From a bacterium (GTDB lineage Bacteria; Actinomycetota; Acidimicrobiia; Spongiisociales; UBA11373): 6,137 nt of DNA. The notes under the pieces were generated by a model. It searched no databases and had not been told where the DNA came from. It saw only the letters and a list, made by a program, of their open reading frames with translations. The DNA lies in the NCBI GenBank assembly GCA_013202595.1, contig JABMPV010000209.1, positions 1 to 6,137 on the forward strand. Reading direction: 5' to 3'. Each line of letters begins with the position of its first letter. The stretch's first letter is position 1. Shown one piece after another: positions 1 to 6,134 of the stretch. Made by a program: the position numbers and the translations under genes.

Positions 1-1
1 C

Positions 2-220
2 GACGCCATCGTCGAGGCCGAGATGCTCGCAGCCCTCGAGCGCGTGATGCAGGGCAGGACGACCATCATCATCGCTCACCGCACCTCCACGCTGGCGCTC
101 GTCGACCAGGTCGTCTTCCTGGACGAAGGGCGGATCGCGGCCGTCGGGCCGCACCGGGAGTTGATCGTCTCGGTGCCGCGTTACGCGGAGGTCCTCGCTC
201 AGGAGGAGGTGCAGACATGA
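2..220 (+). CDS. ABC transporter ATP-binding subunit, C-terminal fragment (5' end outside window)
   Basis: The 72 visible codons run from the window edge to TGA at 218-220 and form the end of an ABC-type nucleotide-binding domain. The segment starts just after where the Walker B/D-loop would lie and contains the H-loop IIIAHRTSTL (His at 77-79), then the usual closing strand VVFLDEGRIAAVGPHREL. Walker A, signature and the membrane domain lie upstream of the window. The open frame continues to the left edge, so the ATG at 23 is internal and not a start. Its stop overlaps the start of the next gene (ATGA at 217-220), which encodes a full TMD-NBD exporter half. This pairing is typical of heterodimeric bacterial ABC exporters (TM287/288- or BmrCD-like arrangement), so the missing part is probably another TMD-NBD half-transporter. 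Family is certain; substrate is unknown. Confidence 0.9.
   Translation, partial: DAIVEAEMLAALERVMQGRTTIIIAHRTSTLALVDQVVFLDEGRIAAVGPHRELIVSVPRYAEVLAQEEVQT
201..210 (+). promoter_or_regulatory. Strong Shine-Dalgarno for the second ABC subunit
   Basis: AGGAGGAGGT lies 6 nt before the ATG at 217, inside the 3' end of the upstream subunit. It supports the start at 217 and, with the ATGA overlap, translational coupling and near 1:1 synthesis of the two half-transporters. Confidence 0.8.
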
Positions 221-1977
221 CGGCTCGTGAAGAGATCCGCAGCCGGCGGCTCATGGGCCGGGCCCTGCAGATGGCGGCCTTCCTGAAGTTCGCCGCACTG
301 GGAGCACTGGGAGCCACGCTCGTCGCGACGGTGGCGAGGCTGCTCGGCCCGATGGCCGTCCGCAGCGGAATCGATGACGGCATCGCCGCCGGCGACCGGG
401 GCACGCTGATCAGAGCGACCCTGATGTTCCTCGGCCTGCTCAGCGTCCAGTACGTCTCCCAGCGGTGGGCTCAATACAGCGTGGCGCTGGTGGCGGAGCG
501 GTTCCTCCTGATGCTGCGGTCCGCCGTTTTCAACCATCTCATGAGGTTGGATATGGCCTTCTACGGCAGGTCGAAGGCCGGTGTGCTGGTGAGCCGCATG
601 ACCAACGACATCGAATCCCTCCAGGAGTTTGCAGAGGAGGGTGCCGTCTCGCTGGCGATCAACCTCCTCACCATCACCGGTGTGGCGGGCGCGATGCTGA
701 TGCTCGACGTCGGCATGGCCGTTCAGATCTTCTCGGTCATCGTGGTGCTGGTCCTGATCTCGTTCGTCTTCCAGCGCTTCGCAGGCAAGGCCTACCGCGA
801 GGTGCGCGAGCAGATCGGCCGGGTGCTCGCCGCGCTCCAGGAAGGGATCACCGGGGTCAGGGTGGTGCAGGCGTTCACCCAGGAGGATCGCCAGGCCGGT
901 GCATTCGGCGGCGTCAACGAGGAGTACTTCGAAGCCAACATGCGCGCGGCCAGGGCCGTTGCCTGGTACTTCCCCGGGATCGCGTTCATGCGCACCGTCG
1001 GCATTGCCATCGTGCTGTTCTTCGGTGGCGGCCGGGTCATCGACGGGAGCATGTCGTTCGGGTCGCTCGTGGCATTCCTCTTCTACCTCGACTGGTTCTT
1101 CCAGCCGGTCATCAACCTGTCGAACACCTACAACCAGTTGCAGTCGTCGGCCGCTGCGTTCGGGAAGCTGTTCCGGCTACTCGACACGCCCTCACAGGTC
1201 GAGGATCGTCCCGGGGCCCTCCCATTGCCCGAGCACATCGGCGGCGAAGTCCACTTCGACGACATCACCTTCGGGTACGACCCTGCGGTCCCAGTCGTCG
1301 CCGATGTCGACCTGGTCGTCGCATCGGGCGAGCGGGTGGCCATTGTCGGTGAGACGGGTGCCGGCAAGTCGACCCTCGCCCGGCTCGCCCTCAGGTTCTA
1401 CGACCCGACCGGCGGCACGATCCGCCTCGACGGGCACGACCTGCTCGAATCGACCCTCGAGTCCCGGCCTCGCCACGTCGTGCTGATCCCCCAGGAGGGA
1501 TTCCTGTTCAACGGGACCCTGCGGGACAACCTTCGCTATGCCAGACCCGATGCGCCGGACGATGAGGTGTGGGCGGTCTGTCGCGAGATCGGCATCGAGC
1601 AGTGGGCGCGTGATCTCCCCGAGCGGCTCGACACCCTGGTGAGAGAGCGCGGCGGGAGGTTCTCATCCGGTGAGCGCCAATTGGTCGCCCTGGCGAGGGC
1701 CATGCTCGCCGATCCCTCGGTGATCGTCCTCGACGAGGCGACATCCAACCTCGACCCCGCCACCGAAGTGCGGGTCGAGCGAGCACTGGTCACGCTGCTC
1801 GAGGGTCGCACCGCCATCGTCATCGCCCATCGCTTGCGAACCGCAGAGCGCGCCGATCGTGTCGTGATGATGGCCATGGGCCGGGTCATAGCCGTCGGCA
1901 GCCACGCCGAACTGGTGGACTCATCCCCCGAGTACGGGAACCTGGTGTCGGTGTGGGAGCGCGGCATCCTCAAGTAG
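217..1977 (+). CDS. ABC exporter half-transporter (TMD-NBD fusion), ATP-driven, likely heterodimeric
   Basis: This 586-aa protein has the usual length of a fused exporter half. Residues about 20-330 form the membrane domain, with hydrophobic segments near 24-45, 67-80, 146-185 and 250-295. The nucleotide-binding domain follows with every key motif: A-loop Tyr354, Walker A GETGAGKST (378-386), Q-loop Gln426, signature FSSGERQ (482-488), Walker B VIVLDE (502-507) with catalytic Glu507, D-loop SNLD, and H-loop His538. The signature deviates from LSGGQ (Phe, Ser and Glu at positions 1, 3 and 5) but keeps the essential Ser and second Gly. Catalytic Glu507 is retained, so this is not the classic degenerate Walker B subunit. 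The start has a strong Shine-Dalgarno and an ATGA overlap with its partner. It probably exports a hydrophobic drug, lipid or peptide from the cytoplasmic membrane; the substrate cannot be read from sequence. Confidence 0.95.
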   Translation: MTAREEIRSRRLMGRALQMAAFLKFAALGALGATLVATVARLLGPMAVRSGIDDGIAAGDRGTLIRATLMFLGLLSVQYVSQRWAQYSVALVAERFLLMLRSAVFNHLMRLDMAFYGRSKAGVLVSRMTNDIESLQEFAEEGAVSLAINLLTITGVAGAMLMLDVGMAVQIFSVIVVLVLISFVFQRFAGKAYREVREQIGRVLAALQEGITGVRVVQAFTQEDRQAGAFGGVNEEYFEANMRAARAVAWYFPGIAFMRTVGIAIVLFFGGGRVIDGSMSFGSLVAFLFYLDWFFQPVINLSNTYNQLQSSAAAFGKLFRLLDTPSQVEDRPGALPLPEHIGGEVHFDDITFGYDPAVPVVADVDLVVASGERVAIVGETGAGKSTLARLALRFYDPTGGTIRLDGHDLLESTLESRPRHVVLIPQEGFLFNGTLRDNLRYARPDAPDDEVWAVCREIGIEQWARDLPERLDTLVRERGGRFSSGERQLVALARAMLADPSVIVLDEATSNLDPATEVRVERALVTLLEGRTAIVIAHRLRTAERADRVVMMAMGRVIAVGSHAELVDSSPEYGNLVSVWERGILK

Positions 1978-1986
1978 ACCGGCAAC

Positions 1987-1992
1987 TACGCT
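1987..1992 (+). promoter_or_regulatory. Candidate leaderless -10 box (TACGCT) for the gene at 1999
   Basis: TACGCT fits the actinobacterial TAnnnT -10 pattern and lies exactly 6 nt before ATG 1999, which would place transcription start at or beside the A of the ATG. No Shine-Dalgarno is visible in the 21-bp gap after the ABC gene, and no clear -35 is seen. The same spacing occurs at two other genes in the window. Confidence 0.45.
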
Positions 1993-1998
1993 CCGCCC

Positions 1999-3339
1999 AT
2001 GGCAGTGGGGACACTTCGATCCTTCCTGGGCGACCTCCGCCGGCGCGTCAGGCACCGGCCGTGGCGGTTGCCCGATCCGCAGCCTCTCGCCGGTTTCGAT
2101 GGAACGGCCGATCCGCTGACGGTGTACGGGTGGCTGCGCGGCGCACTATTGGGCAACCGGGCAGGCCCGCCACTTCGCCCGGCGTTCGTGGCGCTCGGTG
2201 CGCCCGACGACACGCTCGACCGGGTGGACGATCTCATCGGCCGTCTCGACGCCGATCGTCAACCAGCGGTCCTCGGGCTGTACTCCGAGGCGATGCGCCT
2301 GCCTGCCACCGAAGCCGTTCTGTTCAGCTATCTGAATCGATACCTGCCGGAGCGTTTGGAGGAACTCGACCGCACACCGGAGTCGCGGGGCCATTCCTAT
2401 GCGTGGCCGGTTTCGTACTTCCTCGATGCTGCGCTGACCGGATTCGAGCGAACCGGGAGCCACAGGCTCATGGACCTGGCTGCCCATGCTCTCGATCACA
2501 TGCTCGACCGGCGCGACGATGCGACGGCGACGCCCGACACGATCCGGGGAGCGGTTGTCCCGTGCTGGGGAGGTGAAGGATTCGTCCCCGGTGAGCACAC
2601 GGTCAATGTCACCGCAGGCGGGCGAATCAGCCATCAGTTCGCCAGGTTCTCCGCCGTGGCTGGTGCCGCGGGCGTCCATCTCGAACGGGCGGATCGGTAC
2701 ATCGCTGCGGCCGTCGAGTCGGTCGGGGTGTTCGACGGCGAGTACCGGGAGGAATCCGACGGCGGCGGTTGGTATCCGGTCGCCGGCGGTGACCTGCCCG
2801 AGGCGCTGAATCATCTCGCTGCGATCGGGTCTGCTCTACTCGCGGTCCATGACGTCACGGGCGACTCCGACACGTTGGAACGGGCGCGCGGGTTGGCCAG
2901 GTTTGTCCGATCGGCCTGGTACCAGGAGAGCGACGGGGTGACGGTGTGGGACTACGCGCCCGAAGCTGCATCCAGGCGGGGTGGCGGCACCGAGTTCGTG
3001 TGGAAGGCTCAGGTGACCATGGGCTTCATCGGCATGGCTGCCGGGCGATCAGTCGTGTTCGGTGCCGAAGATCTGGCGACCGCGTGGGGCGCGTTCGATG
3101 CCCACGTGTTCACCCCGCGGGGCGTGAATGCGACCATCTACAGCCGTTTCAGGCCCCTGGACCTCTTCGGGGACTATCGGGGCGGGTACCAGAGCCTCCT
3201 GCCGCTTCTGGCCATCGCCGGGGACACCAGGGGGATGGACGATGCCATCGAGGAGATCGTCGCATCGACACCGTGGGCAGGCGGTTGGCTCCACCGGTCC
3301 CAGGGTGCCGTCGGATACGCATCGCGGCTCACCCCTTAG
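1999..3339 (+). CDS. Uncharacterised protein, probable (alpha/alpha) toroid (six-hairpin glycosidase/epimerase-like)
   Basis: I do not recognise a named family for this 446-aa protein. It has no signal peptide or membrane segment, so it is probably cytoplasmic. From about residue 130 it shows repeated amphipathic helices of the type ALNHLAAIGSALLAVHDVTG followed by ERARGLARFVRSAWY, alternating with loops rich in aromatic residues and glycine: HSYAWPVSYF (132-141), VPCWGG (187-192), GGWYPVAGG (from about 256), VWDYAP (316-321), and GDYRGGYQS near the C-terminus. This alternation is characteristic of (alpha/alpha)6-type toroids such as six-hairpin glycosidases, N-acylglucosamine epimerases and glucuronyl C5-epimerases, with a carbohydrate-type cleft at the loop ends. 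Residues 1-125 look less repetitive. ATG 1999 is the only start between the preceding in-frame stop (1975-1977) and the conserved-looking region, apart from a GTG two codons later. Its stop TAG overlaps the stop of the convergent dehydrogenase gene. Fold is inferred from pattern; enzymatic activity and substrate are unknown. Confidence 0.75.
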   Translation: MAVGTLRSFLGDLRRRVRHRPWRLPDPQPLAGFDGTADPLTVYGWLRGALLGNRAGPPLRPAFVALGAPDDTLDRVDDLIGRLDADRQPAVLGLYSEAMRLPATEAVLFSYLNRYLPERLEELDRTPESRGHSYAWPVSYFLDAALTGFERTGSHRLMDLAAHALDHMLDRRDDATATPDTIRGAVVPCWGGEGFVPGEHTVNVTAGGRISHQFARFSAVAGAAGVHLERADRYIAAAVESVGVFDGEYREESDGGGWYPVAGGDLPEALNHLAAIGSALLAVHDVTGDSDTLERARGLARFVRSAWYQESDGVTVWDYAPEAASRRGGGTEFVWKAQVTMGFIGMAAGRSVVFGAEDLATAWGAFDAHVFTPRGVNATIYSRFRPLDLFGDYRGGYQSLLPLLAIAGDTRGMDDAIEEIVASTPWAGGWLHRSQGAVGYASRLTP

Positions 3340-4355
3340 GGGACGACGACCATCCGGCCGGAGGTTCGTCTGGCCCCGGACGTAGCGGCGAGGATCTCCG
3401 AACGTGCGACCTCGAGGGGAACCGTCTCGATCTGAGGCGGAGTGATGTCACCCGTTCCGAGCGCAGACAGCACGGTCTCGACATCGCCGGCGAGGCTCCC
3501 GTAGGAGCCGGTCAGCGTGTACTCATTGTTGGACCACAGCACGGGCGGCAGTGTGGCGACCGGTTCGATACCGACGCCGACCACCACGGCGCGGCCTCCC
3601 GGGCGAAGGCTCTTGACGGCGGCTTCCACCGTGGACGCCCGTCCGACGAACTCGATCGCCGCATCGACGCCTCCGTGGGTGAGCAATTTCACTGCCCGGC
3701 CGAGGGACATGCCTTCCTCGACGAGAAGGGTCTCGTCGACACCAAACCGGGCCGCCCTGGTGAGCGCGGCCGGATCTGAGTCGGCGACGATCACAGGTGT
3801 TGCCCCTGCGTTCCGTGCGAACTGCAACCCGTAGCCGCCGAGACCCCCCGCACCGATGATCAGAACCGAATCTCCCCGGCTCACCCGCGCTCTGCGGGTG
3901 ATGGCATGGAAGGCAGTGGCACCGGCATCGACCGCCGTCGCCCCGATCTCTGGAGCGATACCGGGGGGAAGTGCGATCGCCGAAGCTGCAGGCACGGCGA
4001 CCAGGTCCGCCAGTCCGCCGTCACGATGGATGCCTACCACCTCGATGGACGTGCACAGGTTGGACCGGCCGGTCGAGCAGCGGTCGCAGGCGCCACACGG
4101 GTGCCCGACAGCGACGACCACCCGGTTGCCCTGTGCGAGATCACTCGTGCCGGGGTCTGTGATGGTCCCTGCGATCTCGTGGCCCAGCGTGATGGGCACG
4201 AATCCGGTGTGAGCCGAGCCGTCGAGGAAGTGGAGGTCGGAGCCACAGACGCCACAGGCATCGACGGCGACGATGACTTCGCCGCGTGCCGGCCTCGGCG
4301 GGGCGACCTCATCGAGTCTGAGGTCTCCCGCCCCGTGGAATCGCAACGCTCTCAT
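3336..4355 (-). CDS. Zinc-dependent medium-chain alcohol dehydrogenase (MDR family), NAD-type
   Basis: This 339-aa enzyme has the normal length and layout of a zinc MDR alcohol/polyol dehydrogenase, which oxidises an alcohol to an aldehyde or ketone in the cytoplasm. Catalytic zinc ligands are visible as Cys37 (CGVCGSD), His59 with Glu60 (GHE) and probably Asp143 in VDAGATAFHAI. Four structural-zinc cysteines are present: Cys87, Cys90, Cys93 and Cys101. The Rossmann motif GAGGLGG lies at 168-174, and Asp192 at the end of the next strand favours NAD over NADP. I chose ATG 4355 (MRALRFHGAGDLRL), which starts exactly at the family's first strand. The reading frame stays open far upstream, but that extension is antisense to the next gene and carries no MDR homology. 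There is no Shine-Dalgarno; a TACAGT box 6 nt upstream suggests a leaderless mRNA. The gene is divergent from the GAPDH-like gene, so joint regulation is plausible. Substrate is unknown. Confidence 0.92.
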   Translation of the reverse strand: MRALRFHGAGDLRLDEVAPPRPARGEVIVAVDACGVCGSDLHFLDGSAHTGFVPITLGHEIAGTITDPGTSDLAQGNRVVVAVGHPCGACDRCSTGRSNLCTSIEVVGIHRDGGLADLVAVPAASAIALPPGIAPEIGATAVDAGATAFHAITRRARVSRGDSVLIIGAGGLGGYGLQFARNAGATPVIVADSDPAALTRAARFGVDETLLVEEGMSLGRAVKLLTHGGVDAAIEFVGRASTVEAAVKSLRPGGRAVVVGVGIEPVATLPPVLWSNNEYTLTGSYGSLAGDVETVLSALGTGDITPPQIETVPLEVARSEILAATSGARRTSGRMVVVP

Positions 4356-4361
4356 CCGGCA

Positions 4362-4367
4362 ACTGTA
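4362..4367 (-). promoter_or_regulatory. Candidate leaderless -10 box (TACAGT) for the alcohol dehydrogenase
   Basis: Read on the minus strand, TACAGT matches TAnnnT and is followed by TGCCGG and then ATG at 4355, a 6-nt gap that would put the transcript start at the start codon. No Shine-Dalgarno competes with this reading. Confidence 0.5.
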
Positions 4368-4373
4368 GAACGT

Positions 4374-4389
4374 GGCCCATCGGTGGGCC
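4374..4389. repeat. Perfect GC-rich inverted repeat, GGCCCA-TCGG-TGGGCC, candidate operator
   Basis: A 6-bp perfect dyad with a 4-nt centre lies in the 123-bp divergent intergenic region. If the alcohol dehydrogenase transcript starts at 4355, the dyad spans about -19 to -34 of that promoter, and it lies upstream of the candidate -10 of the divergent gene. It is therefore probably outside both mRNAs, which fits a DNA-binding site better than an RNA hairpin. In a GC-rich genome a dyad of this size can arise by chance. Confidence 0.35.
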
Positions 4390-4434
4390 CGTGCGGGTCG
4401 CGGCCGATGATCCGACGACCCGTCCCGGCTTCCG

Positions 4435-4440
4435 TAACAT
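4435..4440 (+). promoter_or_regulatory. Candidate -10 box (TAACAT) for the GAPDH-like gene
   Basis: TAACAT fits TAnnnT and would start transcription near 4447, giving a leader of roughly 32 nt that contains the Shine-Dalgarno at 4466-4469. No convincing -35 hexamer is seen at the usual spacing. Confidence 0.35.
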
Positions 4441-4465
4441 GGGCTGAGACGTCGAACCGCCGGGC

Positions 4466-4473
4466 GGAGAGGG
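4466..4473 (+). promoter_or_regulatory. Shine-Dalgarno (GGAGAGGG) fixing the GAPDH-like start
   Basis: GGAG at 4466-4469, within GGAGAGGG, stands 9 nt before ATG 4479. It selects this start over the much longer open frame that runs back to 3906 antisense to the alcohol dehydrogenase. Confidence 0.65.
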
Positions 4474-4478
4474 TGGGC

Positions 4479-5537
4479 ATGACCAACATCGTTCACGTGG
4501 TCGGGACCGGGACCATTGGAGAACCCCTCATCGGGATGCTGTCCGATGATCGTGAAGCCTTCGGTATCGATGAGGTGACGTTCCACAAGCGGACGCCGAT
4601 GATCGAGGAGCGGGCCAAGGTCCGCGACCTGATCCGGCGCGGCGCAGTCCTGGCCGTGTCCGACGACCGTCGTGCATCGTTCGAGGACCTCGGTCTCGAG
4701 TCGGAGCTCGAGACGATCAACGCCATCGAGCGCGCGTCGGTGGTCATCGACTGCACGCCGGCCGGCAACCTCAACAAGGAGCATCAATACCTCAACGCAG
4801 GGGGCCCGCTCGGATTCCTCGCCCAGGGCTCCGAGTACGGCTTCGGCAAGATGTACGCCAGGGGGATCAACGACTCCGCGCTCGTCAGGGGCGATGACCG
4901 GTTCATCCATATCGTGTCGTGCAACACACACAACATCGCCGTACTCATCAAGACGCTCGGGATGGATCCCGACGGCACCAACCACATGACGAACGGCCGA
5001 TTCCTGTGCATGCGTCGCGCCAACGACATCAGCCAGGACGGCTCGTTCAACCCGAGTCCCACCGTCGGCGGCCACTCCGACGAGCGGTTCGGGACGCACC
5101 ATGCTCGCGATGCTCACGGCCTGTTCGAGACGCTCGGATACGACCTCGATGTCTGGTCGTCGGCCGTCAAGCTCAACACCCAGTACATGCACGCGATGCA
5201 CTTCAGTTTGACGCTCGATCACGAGATCACGGCTGCCGAGGCCAAGGAGCGTCTGGCCGAGAACTCGCGGGTCGCTCTGACCCACAAGCGCTCGTCGAAT
5301 CAGATCTTCTCGTTCGGCCGGGACCACGGCTTCTTCGGCCGCATCCTCAGCCAGACGGTGGTCCCGGTCGAGACGCTGGCTGTGCGCGGCGGCAACGAAT
5401 TGGTCGGGTTCTGCTTCACGCCCCAGGACGGCAACGCACTGCTGTCGTCGGTGGCAGCGACGCTGTGGCACCTGCATCCGGATGGCTTCGAGGATCGCAT
5501 CGACGTGCTGCGTCCCTACCTGTTTCGCGAGGTCTGA
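4479..5537 (+). CDS. Type II (archaeal-type) glyceraldehyde-3-phosphate dehydrogenase-like protein
   Basis: This 352-aa protein begins with a Rossmann motif, IVHVVGTGTIGEPLIGML (GTGTIG at 9-14). It continues as in the type II GAPDH family of Archaea: a strand ending VVIDCTPAGNLNK (family DATPGGIG-like), a GFLAQGSEYG segment (family FQGGEKA-like), then HIVSCNTHN, whose Cys148 sits where the catalytic thiol is expected (family SCNTTG). A later NTQYMHAMHFSL stretch holds His238 and His241, one of which is a candidate catalytic His. Length matches the family (about 335-350 aa). Family members oxidise glyceraldehyde-3-phosphate to 1,3-bisphosphoglycerate with NAD(P). This copy departs at several motif positions, such as His-Asn for Thr-Gly after SCNT, so another aldehyde substrate, or membership of a sister dehydrogenase family, is possible. 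It has a good Shine-Dalgarno and is divergent from the zinc alcohol dehydrogenase. The assignment rests on recalled motifs, not on an alignment. Confidence 0.7.
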   Translation: MTNIVHVVGTGTIGEPLIGMLSDDREAFGIDEVTFHKRTPMIEERAKVRDLIRRGAVLAVSDDRRASFEDLGLESELETINAIERASVVIDCTPAGNLNKEHQYLNAGGPLGFLAQGSEYGFGKMYARGINDSALVRGDDRFIHIVSCNTHNIAVLIKTLGMDPDGTNHMTNGRFLCMRRANDISQDGSFNPSPTVGGHSDERFGTHHARDAHGLFETLGYDLDVWSSAVKLNTQYMHAMHFSLTLDHEITAAEAKERLAENSRVALTHKRSSNQIFSFGRDHGFFGRILSQTVVPVETLAVRGGNELVGFCFTPQDGNALLSSVAATLWHLHPDGFEDRIDVLRPYLFREV

Positions 5538-5550
5538 TCGGCGGCTCGGG

Positions 5551-6009
5551 TTAGAGGCTCGTTGCTTCGTCCAGTGTTGCGACGCGTCGTGCCAGGTCGG
5601 TCGGATCTGCGTTCCCGGGATCGACGATGGCGAATTCCGGGGCGGCCGTGCGGAGGGCTGCCGGATCGGGTTCGGTCGAACCCACTGCGATGACCCTGCG
5701 CACTCCGGCATTCGCGAGGGCCTCGGCCCACATCACCAGGACGTCGCGTGGCGCTTCCGCAAACGATCGTTCCCTGCCGTCGGTCGCCGCCTCCGTGATG
5801 GCCACGGCCGAGAAGGCTGCGAGCGCAGCGGCTTCGATGTGCGACCCATCCGACACGTCGCCGATGGCCACCTTCACACCGAGTTTCTTGAGATCCGCTC
5901 CGACGTCGGGATCCGAGACGAATGCCCTCACCTCCCCATCGCGCGCGAGCAGTGAGCGGACGATATCGATCCCGCCCGGCGTGTCGGCTCCGATGACGAT
6001 CACAGGCAT
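5551..6009 (-). CDS. Short NAD(P)-binding Rossmann protein, atypical SDR/NmrA-like
   Basis: The N-terminus, MPVIVIGADTPGG, is a strand plus a glycine-rich dinucleotide-binding turn (Gly7, Gly12, Gly13; the canonical GATGxxG has Gly where Thr10 stands here). Later GDVSD (family GDxxD after strand 3) and ALANAGVRRVIAVGS (helix and strand 5) match extended or atypical SDRs of the NmrA/SDR_a5 type. The product is only 152 aa, against roughly 210-300 for complete family members. It lacks a YxxxK active site and the C-terminal substrate domain, so it may bind a cofactor without classic SDR catalysis. An alternative start at 6075 would add 22 residues with no Rossmann character, so I prefer ATG 6009, which has a TATCCT box 6 nt before it. 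It converges on the GAPDH-like gene with 13 bp between the stops. Function is unknown. Confidence 0.8.
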   Translation of the reverse strand: MPVIVIGADTPGGIDIVRSLLARDGEVRAFVSDPDVGADLKKLGVKVAIGDVSDGSHIEAAALAAFSAVAITEAATDGRERSFAEAPRDVLVMWAEALANAGVRRVIAVGSTEPDPAALRTAAPEFAIVDPGNADPTDLARRVATLDEATSL

Positions 6010-6015
6010 CCGGTG

Positions 6016-6021
6016 AGGATA
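6016..6021 (-). promoter_or_regulatory. Candidate leaderless -10 box (TATCCT) for the SDR-like gene
   Basis: On the minus strand TATCCT is followed by CACCGG and ATG 6009. This repeats the TAnnnT-N6-ATG layout seen at 1987 and 4362, and no Shine-Dalgarno is present before the ATG. Confidence 0.5.
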
Positions 6022-6065
6022 GGACGGCGGTTCTCCGACCCGGCAGTCGCTTTCCGGGGGCGGGG

Positions 6066-6071
6066 TACACT
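6066..6071 (+). promoter_or_regulatory. Possible plus-strand -10 box (TACACT)
   Basis: TACACT fits TAnnnT in the intergenic end of the window and would start a rightward transcript near 6078. There is no good -35, and the gene it would serve lies mostly or wholly beyond the window, so this is weak. Confidence 0.25.
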
Positions 6072-6098
6072 CCACGCTCGCCTACCTGCGGGGATGGC

Positions 6099-6134
6099 AT
6101 GACCGTGTATCTGAATCATGTGGTGCGGGCTTAG
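6099..6134 (+). other. 11-codon mini-ORF, possible leader peptide or chance ORF
   Basis: ATG 6099 follows a GCGGGG run at a spacing compatible with a weak ribosome-binding site and reads MTVYLNHVVRA before TAG at 6132-6134. It carries no run of a single amino acid that would mark a classic attenuation leader. It may be a short upstream ORF of a gene beyond the window, or chance. Confidence 0.2.

Noticed and set aside
899..1486. A 195-aa alternative plus-strand frame inside the ABC exporter gene, rich in Ser, Arg and Pro.
   Set aside because: It is a frame-shifted shadow of the ABC gene with the typical Ser/Arg/Pro/Thr composition of GC-rich off-frame translation and no domain.
3345..3370. 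An imperfect hairpin (GACGACC paired with GGTTCGTC, one bulge) just after the convergent stops, as a possible terminator.
   Set aside because: It lies in the C-terminal codons of the alcohol dehydrogenase, has a bulge and no T-tract, and is of a strength expected by chance in GC-rich coding sequence.
3906..4478. The GAPDH-like frame is open back to an ATG at 3906, which would give a 543-aa protein.
   Set aside because: The additional 191 codons are antisense to the alcohol dehydrogenase and low-complexity in character. The Shine-Dalgarno and Rossmann start at 4479 mark the true N-terminus.
5538..5550. The 13-bp gap between the GAPDH-like and SDR-like stops as a shared bidirectional terminator.
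   Set aside because: No convincing stem-loop or T-tract could be found in or around it by eye.
4356..5711. The minus-strand alcohol dehydrogenase frame stays open far upstream, for a total of 791 codons.
   Set aside because: The extension is exactly antisense to the GAPDH-like gene, is Arg/Val/Asp/His-rich without recognisable domains, and the MDR homology begins at Met 4355. Long antisense open frames are expected in GC-rich DNA with strong third-position bias.
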